From NCBI RefSeq assembly GCF_021730395.1, contig NW_026463203.1, positions 1 to 64,000 on the forward strand: DNA of 64,000 nucleotides, written 5' to 3'. Source of the DNA: Mercenaria mercenaria (lineage: Eukaryota > Mollusca > Bivalvia > Venerida > Veneridae). This document shows, piece after piece, positions 1 to 11,352 of this stretch (its first letter is position 1; every line of letters starts with the position of its first letter). A model generated the notes under the pieces. It saw only the letters and a list, made by a program, of their open reading frames with translations, was not told the DNA's origin and searched no databases. Both the position numbers and the translations under genes were made by a program.

Positions 1-31
1 GATCCAAACTGTTTGCTGTGTCATAAATACA

Positions 32-1752
32 TTATTTTACATTCATCACAATCAACTCATCACTGCGACCTCCGACATAGACGTCATGTTGATCAAAATT
101 ATAGCAGATAGACCGTGGGTATGACAGAGCATCTATCATTGTATAACCTTGCTTCAAATCACCCGAGATAAAATGTATTCTGCCATTCACCGCAGTGAAG
201 CACACTAGCAAGGATCCATTGTCTAGCATTACCATTCCCTCTGGTGATTTAAAGTCTTCGTTTTTGTATTCAGCAGATATATCACCTTGTAATGTTATAC
301 CGACGACACTGTTGCTACCACAGCCACTGATGAAGATATGTCTCCGATCCTTACTTAGCAGTAAGTAGTATTGTAAGACAAATATAAAATTATCAAGTTT
401 AATTGTGTTCTGAACGTTACCTTGTGTATCTGTAATAAATACACACGTCGGATCAATTGAAACTATATAGAGATGACCTTGGTGATAAGCTATACCTCAT
501 TTTCCTTTAACCGGAAATTTGCAGGTAATTGACAGTTTACCAGCTGTTGTCATTATAAGAGTCTCTTTTTTGTCTGGCAGAACCACAGCAATCTGGTCCT
601 AATGCATTACTGCAATATCCCATGGGATAGTGTTGTCTCTTCTATTACAGCTTTATTACAGCTTTATTTTTTATGTCAACAACTTTCAGTTTCTTATTGT
701 TCCAGTCAGCCACCACAAGTTTGTTAGAGGATAGGACAACACATCCTGTTATAGCGCATTCATTCTGATCTGATTTTATCTTTATATTTATTTTTTCTTT
801 GTAGATTAATTTGTCATTTGGTTTCCTCCCATTTGAAGCTACAACAGAAGAAGAGAGAGTGAGCTTTCCAAATGTATCCTGTCTTGAAACCATGTTTTCA
901 AGGTCTTGATTTTTGCACAAATATGTATTGCATGTTTGTCGTTTCTAAGCTTCTGTCTGCCTCATTTAATTCGTCTGTCTGACATTTGGATTTAGCTCGT
1001 TTCAATGAAATGTAAAGTTGTCCATTCTGCTTTAAGGTTTTGTAACCTTGTAGTTTTGACTGTAGTTGTTTGATATCTGAAGAAAGTTTTGTACACGTTT
1101 CAAGCACCTTCTTTACCGTTTGTTTATCTGCGGACTTCTTTCTGTCAGCATCTGTCTGAATTTGCTTCTGTAGTTGGTCTAAGCGATCATTTATCTCTTT
1201 ACGAAACATTGTAATTTCTTCGAGTAATCTGTCATAGTAGGAATCTAATTCTTTTTCCCTACACGAGGCCAGCTTTAAAACATCCTCGGCCTCATTCATT
1301 TTCTGGTCCAGCTCCCTTAGTACCTCTCTGAACTCTGCACTGTCCCCAATACCTGAACATTTGTCAGGTATATAGTCAATTTTACATGTTCTATGATTCA
1401 TGGTCATGCAGTCATGGCAACCAAGTGCTTCATGGTTTGGACAGAAAAATTTGATTACTTCATATTTGTGATCATGGCACATTTCAGTGCAAACTCCTGA
1501 ATCTTTCATGGTAACATCATATTTACCCATATTATGTTTGTTTACCAGGTGGTGATGTTTAGAGGCCTTTGTTCTTTGATGATAAGCAAAGCAGTTCTTA
1601 CACAGGTATTCTTGACAGTCCACACAAAACCCATGAGCTTCCGTTTGCTGACCAATCGTCAGACATGGTTCACAGCTATGGTCAAAGTCCTCTGCTGAGC
1701 CTTTAGATATAGAACCTTGAAAATCGGAAACTATTCGACCCGATACTGCCAT
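32..1752 (-). pseudogene. TRIM-like B-box/coiled-coil/propeller gene, copy 1 (decayed)
   Basis: The first 284 codons (1752 down to 898) are open and start MAVSGR, the start shared with two other copies in the window. They contain two zinc-binding B-boxes (Cys/His pairs at about residues 27-67 and 90-125), no RING finger, and then a charged coiled coil. The C-terminal beta-propeller (NHL-like) half survives only as fragments in other frames (645-920 and 32-235). An 11-bp tandem duplication around 645-665 and further small indels break the frame. In living relatives such proteins are usually named TRIM2/3/71- or TRIM45-like; the B-boxes and propeller suggest protein or RNA binding, but without RING a ligase role is not shown. 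This is the most diverged of the three copies. Family call is firm, function uncertain. Confidence 0.85.
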
Positions 1753-2075
1753 TTTAAGAGGAAAAACTTATTCAGATTAGTTATTGAAATATCTCTGTTT
1801 TTAGCACAAATGTTTGTTACTAAGTAGTCCACAGCACGATAAATTTCCCGTTGAAAGAAAAAAACATAGCTCAATGTATGCAAAATGAAATAAGAAAATA
1901 GAAAAACACTTTCTGTAGATTGTAGTTACAGTAAATATTAAACTAATTCTACTTCCCTTTCGAAAACAAGTCTATTAATATCATGTTCTAATTAAATTGA
2001 ACGTTGCTGCTGTCAAGGGAAGATAAAACATAGTCGACCCAAAATCAACATTAATAAGTTATCTCCTATCTGTTC
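1753..2075 (-). promoter_or_regulatory. 5' flank shared by the TRIM-like copies
   Basis: The sequence just upstream of the copy 1 start matches the 5' flanks of copies 2 and 3, for example the word TTTGTTACTAAGTAGTCCAC (copy 3 has a close match at about 36333). Matching continues to the ATAAGTTATCTCC word near 2055. This shows that the duplicated unit included 5' DNA. No TATA box or initiator could be fixed by eye. Confidence 0.4.
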
Positions 2076-2084
2076 TGTCGGTGT

Positions 2085-2575
2085 GACCATAAATATTGAT
2101 CTGGCATTCATGAATATTCCGTATTTTTCCGTATGTATCCCCCCATCTGTATTGTGGAAATGACCATAAACACAATTCTGGCATTCATGAATATTCCGTA
2201 TGTATCCCCCAATCTCTTTTGTGGAAATGACCATAAACACTATTCTGGCATTCATGAATATTCCGTATGTTTCCTATGTATCCCTCCATCGGTTTTGTGG
2301 AAATAAATATTGATCTGGCATTCATGAATATTCCGTATTTTTCCGTATGTATCCCCCCATCTGTATTGTGGAAATGACCATAAACACTACCCTGGCATTC
2401 ATGAATATTCCGTATGTTTCTGTATGTATCCCCCAATCTGTTTTGTGGAAATGACCATAAACACTATTCTTGCATTCATGAATATTCCGTAATATGTTTC
2501 CGAATGTAACCCCCATCTGTTTTGTGGAAATGACCGTAAATGTTTTACGTGGCATTCATGAATATTCCGTATCGC
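2085..2575. repeat. Minisatellite, 65-80 bp unit, about 7 copies
   Basis: The word GCATTCATGAATATTCCGTA recurs at about 2103, 2181, 2246, 2318, 2394, 2471 and 2551, joined by GTATCCCCC and TGTGGAAATGACCATAAACA words. Unit length varies between 65 and 80 bp. Open frames across it are by-products of the repeat. It lies directly 5' of TRIM-like copy 1. Confidence 0.9.
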
Positions 2576-2844
2576 CTCTGTTTTTGTAATCAAAATACTG
2601 AAAGTACAGAAAAGCTGGCTACCACAAAACACTGGATGAAAACTGTGCGGGAAAGATGTTTGCAAAATCTTAGATATTATGGTTTTTCCATATCAAAGTA
2701 AGGCGAGAATAGGGTACTGTTGCGATGAATCATCTTGATTAACTTGAGAAGGTAGTGTAAGGATATTACAGACTATAGATGGTGTGAAAAATGCATTGTG
2801 TTTGCTCCATTTGGGATAACATAATTAGACCTAAAAAATTCTTT

Positions 2845-3134
2845 GTTTCCGGTAACATGCTTATAAAATTAGGGTAGGTAGGTCAGAATATATATTTTTT
2901 TGGATTTTTTTTATTAAGTTAGACTTTTCCGAAATAATATGTCGAAAAATGAATACAAATAAGGGGGTTATGCCTTTAGAGCATCAGTAATTCCTTACAT
3001 CACTGGCCATGTTTAAAGCATAAAAAGTGAAATTTTGCAAATTTTTGTTAAAAAGTTGAAAATAAAATTTTCCAAGGCCAAAAAAATATTTAAGGTTGGG
3101 CCAAAAATTTAGGGAAGGTCGGGATACCGGAAAC
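2845..3134. mobile_element. MITE with GTTTCCGGTA inverted ends
   Basis: The segment begins GTTTCCGGTAACATGC and ends GGGATACCGGAAAC, so the outer 10 bp are a perfect inverted repeat. A shorter relative at 37263-37490 shares both ends and interior words such as AGGGTAGGTA, AATGAATACAAAT and GGGTTATG. No coding capacity. It is probably a non-autonomous DNA transposon; superfamily unassigned because the target duplication is unclear. Confidence 0.75.
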
Positions 3135-6100
3135 AGTGAAACATAATTCTCACTCGGGAATCTGAAAGACGAAAGATTAATTTCTAACAAAAAATTCAGG
3201 TTCCAAGAACGCAATCCAATCAAACCGCAGCCCCGTAACAGTGTATGTATTGATTTGTAAACATAAACATATTTTGAAAATATAAACGAAGTAAAAATTA
3301 TAGACAAACGAGGGCAAAATGAACAATGAAAGGAACACAGTCGGACATCGTCTTGTAAACAAGTCACAGGTTAATTTAAACCGGTTTATGCTACGTTTGT
3401 AACCTTATCCTTGGCCCCACCATGGTTTCAAAGTTAACACTAAAAAGAACAAGTTGATCCATTGACTTTAATATAGCATGGATTTGCATATAAATAAGTA
3501 AAATCTCATATCAATATACCTTGTTTAGGAGACTATCCTGAGGGCAATGAAATCGCTTACAATGTGTGAGTTTTAAGGGTTACAAACAAAAGCAATACAA
3601 GACTTTCTTCCGGTTAGGAACATTGCAAACAAAATTGAGGGATAAAAAAGAAAGAAAAACAAAACAAAACATTTAGTGACATAATATCAGATAATATATA
3701 AAGGTAACAAAAACAACATACATACTTCGATATGCAATCCCCTAAATCATGTATGAACATTAATCAGGTTGAAAAGACTTGCATGTTTAAATAATGTTCT
3801 AGTAAATTACAATGAATTTAATGCCAAGGGTATAAATTCCTACAAATATTATATACATATACTTAGCAAAGTAAGATAGAGAAACGTACGTGCGGTATGG
3901 CTCTTATCACGAGTCGCAAATAGCCTAAACAGAATATAGATAAACCTAAATAATCTTAGGAAATCTAAAAATAGATGCCTGAAGAAAACTCCATTAGTTT
4001 GAAAAAAAGGGATATAAAATACATCGTTTTAATGTCGGCCACAGTTTTAATGTATCTTCAAGATCAAAGCACTGAAGTAATGATGGGGCGATTTTCTTGT
4101 CGGTATGAGGGAAATTTTGAGCTCGAACCCCGCTTCAAGCCGGATTGTTACTGATTATAGTCTAGCCCTATTCCTTCCCTAATACGATGGTTAGGAAAAT
4201 TGAAAGACATGTAGATAGGTTTTACTTCTGCCTTATGGTTCTTTTTGAATGCAGAGAGCAAGGCCATAATTTGTCAGTGTTGGAGCTTAATTCCTGTCCG
4301 ACAGTTTTATTTTGTGTTATAATTGTTACGCAATACTTTGAGGTATCTTTTAGCAAAATAATTGGTTAAATGAATTCTCTGCGATCGTTTTGCGCAGTGG
4401 TTAACACTTTGAAATTTGTCTTTGTCTTGAGGAAATAACATAAATTGTACAAAATTAAAATAAAAACCAAAAAGAAAAAAAAAAAAAAAAAGAAAAAGAA
4501 CGACACGGTAGAATGCAACACAGTTCGAAACAATGTTAATTTCAAACTGTTAAATGTTAATGCAATTGATATTTATATTCGCCCTATCCTCTTCAATTTA
4601 AAATCATGACGTTCATTTCGTGTAAACAGCAAAAGGAAAGGCGCGAAAGTTGCGTCATCGCTGCTTAGTGATTACCGACCGCTGTTTTGACGATTTCCGC
4701 GTATATATAGTCAGGGAGAACGTTCCTTAGATGACGTCGCAGTTGTTCTGTTTGGCGAACAGGATGCGAAGCTGATTTTAATGTTAAATGCCACAAAATA
4801 TGTGCAATTTATAATATTATCTTGTTTACAAATGGAAAGGAGATATAATGTAAATATAATACATGAAACTAATTCTTTTCGGTGTTCATGAAATGCCAGT
4901 CAGTTGTTGTCTGCTTCCCTAAAAATGGCACATATTTGCTCTCGTCCGCGCAATAAACACCTAGTTCCGGTTTCGATCTGCAAAACTTGTCATGTGGGGT
5001 GTATGAACATGAAAACCGTCTCATTTCATGCAGAATGTATTCTAGTAGCGAAAAAGTGTAATTAAAGCACTCGTTTTACACGACTTTGCGCAAAATATGG
5101 GAAAACTATGATCTATTTATTATGGACTTCTTTCGACTACACAAAGGAAGCACATTTTCGACTGAAATATTGACCTTATTCCTTTAATGAGCTATTATAG
5201 ACAGAGGTCATAATCTATAACGAAGTAGTAGCTGGAAGTCCGTTTCCATTTAAACAACATTATTACATTTCGCATGATTTATCAGCTTTATCTCTGCATA
5301 TTACACAGTGTGGGTATTATGTCATTGAGTTCTACATTACCAAAGACGAAAAAGTTCCATTCATACGGACATTTCATTCATAGGGGGCGAATTAATTTAC
5401 CTTCATTATGTAATATTTGCTAATGTTATCTAAAAGGATAACAGAGAGGTACATGACATAATCATTCACAGAATCAAACAAAATCGTTGAAAAAAAGTTT
5501 TTATTGAACAGATGAGTTTAACAATCTTTAAACATATCCGTGATAAAACTGATATACATAACGGAACTATTTGAATTGCGCATGAAATGATTTTTGTTGT
5601 CAATCTCAGCACTCGGATGTGACTTTCGATTTGTGGTAATCATAACCTAAAAATGACCATGAATATTGTCCTGGCACTTATGTTAATTCCGTTAATTATT
5701 TGTCGTTGTCCGAACAAATAAGCGGTATAACTACTGAAGAAAAAATAAAAATAATAAACAAGATATTTCCAAACTGGCCGATCAAGTGGTTCCAACGTTG
5801 TTTGAGTGGTGAAAATTTAAAGGAATTTCTTTCCGTTATATACCGAATTGAATGAAAACCACGAGTTCAACTGGAGTGTAAATGTGTCTGTTTTATAGCA
5901 CGTGTAAATTTAGTTGAGATTATTACCATTTACTCCAACACTTCTGTACAATCTGGCGGGGGATGCATAATTTTATTACTTTTTGAGAACAATATCGTAT
6001 CATATGCAATGCTTATCTGGATCAAGTTATAATTCGAACACTTCATATAAAGCTAAATAATGCATATTGTCATAGAATTAGTAATGCTTGTTTCTAAAAA

Positions 6101-6464
6101 AAATCGTTCATAAACCTAACGCAACGCAGAGTTGAGTGGTTCGCCACGCCACGCAATCAGGGTGACACATTTCTATTTTTCACTTGCCGAGTCTTATTTC
6201 TCATAGAAAGTCGTCCATGTCCTAGCTTACACCATATTTACCCTTAATGCATGCATCAGTTCATATGAACGTCCTTTTACTTACATTTCCCATATTTTAT
6301 TCCTCTAAAACAATGACTTGTAGTTTTTTTCTTTTACTTTGCATTGTGCATGGTATTAACTGGAACACATTTATCTGCCAAAATATGAGATACATGTAGT
6401 AGTTATAAGAGAACGAACGTGTTGTCATTTATTATTTGTATGTTTTTGCCTGATGTTAAATCAA
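3135..6464. other. Gene-free AT-rich interval
   Basis: No coding region is recognisable here. A poly(A) tract lies near 4474-4491. A TATA-like TATATATAG at about 4703, followed by a TGACGTCG word near 4732, looks like an isolated promoter but no exon follows it. One diverged unit of the 2.1-kb minisatellite sits at 5645-5700. Confidence 0.5.
5645..5700. repeat. Isolated diverged unit of the 2085-2575 minisatellite
   Basis: AATGACCATGAATATTGTCC, then CTGGCACTTATGTTAATTCC, follows the same order of words as the minisatellite unit (ATGACCATAAACAC, CTGGCATTCATGAATATTCC). It may be an unamplified relative. Confidence 0.5.
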
Positions 6465-6560
6465 TAGACTATTTCACTGATTGTAGGTGCAAGTTAACAT
6501 ATCCGGCTCGAGGATAACTGTTTTAGATGGTAACAAGGCTATGCAGAGTTAACAGAGCGT
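6465..6560 (+). mobile_element. Single arm of a foldback element
   Basis: ATTTCACTGATTGTAGGTGC, then ATATCCGGCTCGAGGATAAC and a TTTTAGATGGTAACAAGGCT stretch, parallels the left arm of the palindromic element at 10544-10690. Only one arm is clear here. Confidence 0.55.
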
Positions 6561-6892
6561 CAAATATTTAGATATTTTCATCCATACCTACAAGCAATGA
6601 TAAATTCATTTCAGTGCATGCTGTATTCTTAAAAAATGAAATAAAAAAAGAACACAAAAAAACTCATGAGTTTATTTTACGTACTACTTTGTTATAGTAG
6701 CGTATGACTTTGTGCATTCAATCATTAATTACAGCACCACGTTCATCTAACATCCACAAAAAACACGGGGAAATTATGCCTGGCCTGCAAGTTGTTGTTT
6801 TTTAAAGTCAGTCTGGTAAAACATGCTAAGTCAATTATCTATTGCATCCCGTTAAAAATGTTCATACCTAGTTGTAAATCGCCATTAATAAG

Positions 6893-7165
6893 AAACAAGA
6901 GGGTCATGATGTCCCTGGATTGCTCACCTGAATAATATCAGCTACGTATTTCAAATGTCAAACTGATGATAAAATATTAGGGAAATAGGTCAGTAGGTCA
7001 CACTCATTGTCACAGTGACTGAAAGTCAGTTTTGAAATCGGTGTACACAAAACTGTATATGTCATCCAAATTTTAAGGCTGTAATAAAAAAGAACAAAGA
7101 AGTAGGTCAAGGTCAAAGTAAAGTGACCCCTAATTACTTGAGGTCATCATAACTCATATAAAAAA
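6893..7165 (+). repeat. Hairpin-headed dispersed repeat (AACAAGAGGGTCATGATG type), 5' part
   Basis: It begins AACAAGAGGGTCATGATGTC with GCTCACCTGAATAAT following. The same head occurs at 16574 (plus) and, reversed, at 47750. The body CAGTGACTGAAAGTCAGTTT and ATGTCATCCAAATTTTAAGG matches the reversed core units at about 47330-47660. Non-coding. Confidence 0.7.
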
Positions 7166-7229
7166 TAAGTGACCCCGGGTCGGGGTTTTAAATGAACCCT
7201 GGATCATGGTTTGAACAATCTTAGTAAAC

Positions 7230-8195
7230 ACGGGGGAGGAACTGTTACACGAGGCTCGGTTGTGGCGGATATCATGTTACAGATTTAGGATGCTACTGTT
7301 ACAATATTACTGGATAACGGTACAGCATTCGGAGGATAATAATTGCTGGCGGTGATTTGTTAGCCAAAGAAATTGTGAAGATTTTTCTCTTTTTTTGCAA
7401 AAATAAAACTTGCATTTCTAGATAAATGGTATTTATGCCTTTCGAGACATTGCTTAAAGTGGAATCATATGAATTTTTTAAGTAAAAATCAAGCTTAAAT
7501 AGATGTGTATGTAAAAAGGAAGGAGGAAGTTATAGCTTTTAACCCAACATACCAAACTCTTCTTTATACCAATACGAAAAAATAAGTTTCCTATTATGAC
7601 TTTTCTAATGTTGACTGGGGGTAGTCTTTTTAAAAAACGCCAAACTGCAAGCAGGAGTTGCTTCCCTTCTACGTCAGAAATTTCTATTTTCGGGTAAGGG
7701 AGATCATTGCGCAGAAGATTGAAAAAAATATGTATTATTCCATCCGTCCGATTTCTTTATCTTTAAAGCATCAACTTCAAATACTAATGTGGCATTATCA
7801 TTAATTTAACACATCTAAATGCACAGCAACCGAAAATTGTTTTTATAGAACACTCGCCCAAAACACACTATGTGCAGTATTAGATGCGCATAATGCAACT
7901 TTGACATGTGAAACACAGTGTATTCATGTCTATCAAGCATTTTATGACAAAATTCGAAATTTAATAGAAAATTATCCAAAAAAAAATTGATCTAAAGATA
8001 TTTCAACCGTATTTTATGCTCATTTGCATCGACAAAACCCATTTAGGCATGCACTTATATAACGAGGTAGAAATATAACTGTGGGTCTAATTGTTCGCGG
8101 TTTTATAAAATGTTACAGTTCAGCAGGATATGTTACAGTTTTCGGGTGCTACTTCTGAATATATTACAGATTTAGGATGATACTTTTTGAAATAC
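7230..8195. repeat. Pair of related short segments at 7230-7335 and 8105-8195
   Basis: Both contain ATTACAGATTTAGGATG or TTACAGATTTAGGATGCTAC words and further GTTACA words. They are direct repeats about 870 bp apart. The sequence between them shows nothing recognisable. They could be ends of a decayed element. Confidence 0.35.
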
Positions 8196-9483
8196 GTTTA
8201 GGCAATATACACATGTACTTTACCAGAATAGTAACTAAAGTATAAACATCATAAATTATGCAAGTTTATTTGCAAGATGTAAAAAATATATTACACCAAG
8301 TGCATTGTTTCGAATCTAGAAATTCTAAATATTAAACATCTGTGTACTAAAATGATATAAACATTTTCATTGGAAAACTGGTGTTCTATATCACCATAAT
8401 TACCATAATCTAATAATAATATAGTCACCATAATCACCAATTCGCATTGAATCATCGTTTGCACTTTAATCGCCTGATCCTTTATAAATAGCACCTGTTT
8501 AGGCTACCAAGCAATCGATATGACCTAGCTTCAGAAGAGCTTGGCAATGCGTGTCTTTAACAACGAGTTCAGTTACTAATATGCTTAAAAGAAAATATCC
8601 TCTCTGAATCGATTGGAGAACTTAATTGACTTTTCTAAAGAAAATTCGTACATGTGCAATAAAACTTTATTTCAAATAACAAAAGATACTTTTTGTGAAA
8701 ACATATATACGTATTTACTGTTGGAACAACCACCGAATCACTGTTTGCAGACGCGTAGCTGCCTACACGCAGAAATGCAGCTGCGTAATAAAGATCTGTC
8801 AAGCATGCACAACTAATTGGCTAATCTGAAGCACAGAAAGGAGCCTATATTAGTAGTAGTAGTAGGTTTTGTTGTTGCTGCTGCTGTTGTTGTTGTTTTT
8901 GTTGTAGTAGTTGTTGTTGTATTCATTTGATGGGTATGCAGTCGCCATTTTCGAAGATAAACTTTTAAATCAAAGTAATATTTCATCTAGATATAAATGT
9001 GTGCCCGAAAAGTTCAACAAGAGAATGAATCGCATTTAAAACGTAAGCATTGGTTTTCAACTTTCTATTAGCAGAACTGAAGAATTTGAGAATTCCTGCA
9101 AGGATAACTGATCTTCATATTAGTTTTATTGTGCCAGGTATACCAATGAACTCTAAATGCGTTTATTAAATATGAAACCATTCCTTCATTTTTTTTCAGT
9201 ATAAGAACATCGTTTTGTATGTGTGAATAAGTGTAGAAATAACTTTTGAGACAGTCTTGTACCTTTCCGTTATGAGTAAACTGTTGCGAAATTCAATCAT
9301 CATCAGCATCACCACCATCGTCATTATCATCGTCATCATTTTCAATTTTATATCACCATCACCATCACCATCAGTCCCATCATTAATTATCAATAACCAT
9401 CATCAGTCATCATCATAACCTTTATCATTTGATTTTCAACGTACTCGTCGGATTGAGGGAAGATTCTAAGGTGAAATTAGCAC
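8196..9483. other. Gene-free interval with two triplet tracts
   Basis: No gene is recognised. It holds an imperfect TAG/GTT/GCT triplet tract at 8850-8920 and an imperfect CAT/CAC tract at 9295-9417. Open frames over the tracts are low-complexity artefacts. Confidence 0.6.
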
Positions 9484-9716
9484 GATTTAGAGAATGCTGT
9501 TAAGGCTGTACAATCTGGTGACTCATTTAGACGGGCATCGGCAAACTTAAATGTACCAAGAAGCACCATTGGTGTTCGTATTTTAGGCTGGTTTGATATT
9601 ATGAATCAGTGATGCATGGAAGACCGCCCGCGATTCCTCTTGATGTTGAAAACAGAATTGTTAAGTCGGTGAAAGTGGCTCCTTGAATTGGAGTTGGGCT
9701 AAGCATAAAACAAATC
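9484..9716 (+). pseudogene. Remnant of a psq-type helix-turn-helix transposase
   Basis: From GAT at 9484 one frame reads DLENAVKAVQSGDSFRRASA followed by NLNVPRSTIGVRILGW. This is the typical HTH_psq DNA-binding domain of pogo/Tigger-like transposases. About 50 bp on, a shifted frame gives PPAIPLDVENRIVKSVKVA and, past an in-frame stop, IGVGLSIKQI, which fits the next conserved segment of the family. There is no catalytic DDE domain downstream. This is an old 5' fragment of a DNA transposon; a host psq-domain gene fragment is less likely. Confidence 0.7.
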
Positions 9717-9769
9717 ACCTACGCATGTTACACCTCATTTCTTAAATTTGGGCGAAATACGTCTTTAGT

Positions 9770-9935
9770 AATGTTATATGCATGTAACAAGGATGTTACA
9801 AGGATGTTACATAGATGTTACTTATGTTATGTGCGTCTGGGAAGAGGCGACTATTTGCATGCTACTGAACACTACTTGAACGTCTTTACAAGTTACTTAA
9901 TGTTACATCTTGTTACTTGATGTTATTCCTGTAAC
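9770..9935. repeat. Cluster of ATGTTAC words
   Basis: ATGTTAC or its reverse GTAACA occurs repeatedly (GCATGTAACAAGGATGTTAC, ACATAGATGTTACTTATG, TAATGTTACATCTTGTTAC). It looks like an irregular short-unit repeat. No coding sense. Confidence 0.5.
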
Positions 9936-10495
9936 AAATGCAAAGTGTGTCACCAGATTGGGCCAATTTTATGCCCTATCTCAAACAAATTTATATAATT
10001 GCTAGAACTATTATATTTTGTAGGCGCATAAAATTTTAAACGTCAGACTTTCAATACGGGTGAAGATTGTTGGGAGAGGGTAAAGAGAAGAGACTTTCAA
10101 TACGAGTGAAGATTGGTGGGATAGGGTAAAGAGAAGACACCCTGAAATTACACTCGGGAATCCTGAGAGGCTATCGTAGTGAGAACGTGGATGCTTAATC
10201 CAAATGTAATAGACAATATGACTTGGGTGAGTTAATACGAGCTTTGTGTGAGCAAAATCGAAAACTGGAACTGTAATGAAACCGGCCTGAATTTCGAGCA
10301 TTGTCATTTGATGTTTGTTAATCTGATGTGTGTAGAACTAAACTGAAATCGAATAATCTTACTATTATGGCTTGTATAAATCGTGCCAATTGGGTAAAAC
10401 AAAAAGAACCAACATGGAAGATTAAATCACTGAAGGAGAATTCAGGAGAGATAAAATAAGAGAACAAGAGTTACAGAGAAACAAAGAAAATGTTT

Positions 10496-10541
10496 TGTTT
10501 TGTTTTAGATGGGTTTAACGTCGCACCGACACAATTATATA
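10496..10541 (-). mobile_element. SINE 3' tail fragment (family 2)
   Basis: TTTTAGATGGGTTTAACGTC then GCACCGACACAATTATA is the 3' end seen in fuller family-2 SINEs. Here only the tail is left, next to the foldback element that follows. Confidence 0.5.
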
Positions 10542-10543
10542 AG

Positions 10544-10690
10544 ATTCTTTCACTGGTTGTAGGTGCAGATGGGAATTTACGGCCTCGATGGTAACTGTTT
10601 AGGTGGTAACGAGGCTCCAGCCGAGTTACCGCCTAAACAGTAACCCGAGAGCCGGATATTCCCATCTGCATCTATAACAAGTGACAGAAT
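10544..10690. mobile_element. Foldback MITE, 147 bp, arms of about 70 bp
   Basis: The segment is an imperfect palindrome. The left arm (ATTCTTTCACTGGTTGTAGG, GCAGATGGGAAT, GGTAACTGTTTAGG) pairs with the right arm (CCTAAACAGTAACC, ATTCCCATCTGC, AAGTGACAGAAT). Single-arm relatives occur at 6465-6560 and 16395-16490. It would form a long hairpin. Non-coding. Confidence 0.8.
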
Positions 10691-11129
10691 TTTTTTCTTG
10701 CATACCGATATCAAGAAATAATAATAAAAATAAAATCAATCGAACGGCTTTCTTTTTAGAACTATTTCTTATAGCAGCGTATTTAAACAAAGCGCGGGAA
10801 AGCAACGTCCGTAAACAGGAAAGACGTTTCAAAGACAAATAACAATGTTTAGTTCCGGTTTTGTTTTATCAGTTGCAGCGTAATGTTATGAATTTTTGAT
10901 AAAATAACGTGTTTTGAATCGAGAAATATACTATCAGGAACAAAGAGGAACTGTCAAGATATTGGATTTTTATTCCGTTTTTTTTTAAATAAAATATAAA
11001 TAATTACATAAATCTTCTACATATATGTAGCTCGTAATACGTCATTTAAAACACGAGAGTCACCCCGGGGTGTAAGATGGATTTTTCCAGCATCGGTAAA
11101 AATACCGGAAATCCCCGTCTGGTATGCAA

Positions 11130-11352
11130 GAATATGTCATATGGCGACGTTTCAGCTATGATGGCATTATTATATCCGTGCATTTTTTCATCACGAGCGG
11201 GTTCCTGGGTAGAACCATCGACCTACCGTAAGCCAGCTGGATGGCTTCCTCTCATTAAGAATTCAACGCCACGAGTGAGACTCGAACCCACATCGGTGAG
11301 GGGCAAGTGATTTGAAGTCCACGACCATAACCACTTGGCCACGGAGACCCCG
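11130..11352 (-). mobile_element. tRNA-derived SINE (family 2)
   Basis: Read on the minus strand from 11352, the head CGGGGTCTCCGTGGCCAAGT has an A box (TGGCCAAGTGG) and, further in, a B box (GGGTTCGAGTCTC), as in a Ser/Leu-type tRNA. The body runs through GCCAGCTGG, TACCCAGGAACCCGCTCGTG and GCCATATGACAT, which recur in copies at 19436, 32083, 45671 and 49618. Pol III promoter remnants identify a SINE, not a tRNA gene. Confidence 0.85.

Noticed and set aside
2984-3367. 127-codon minus-strand frame
   Set aside because: It overlaps the MITE end, has low-complexity Phe/Ser/Leu composition and no known domain.
4700-4740. Promoter with TATATATAG and a CRE-like word
   Set aside because: No exon or open frame with coding character follows; left as a note only.
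9508-9963. 12-bp inverted words CAATCTGGTGAC and GTCACCAGATTG as transposon ends
   Set aside because: The left word lies inside the psq coding remnant, so it cannot be an outer end; probably coincidence.
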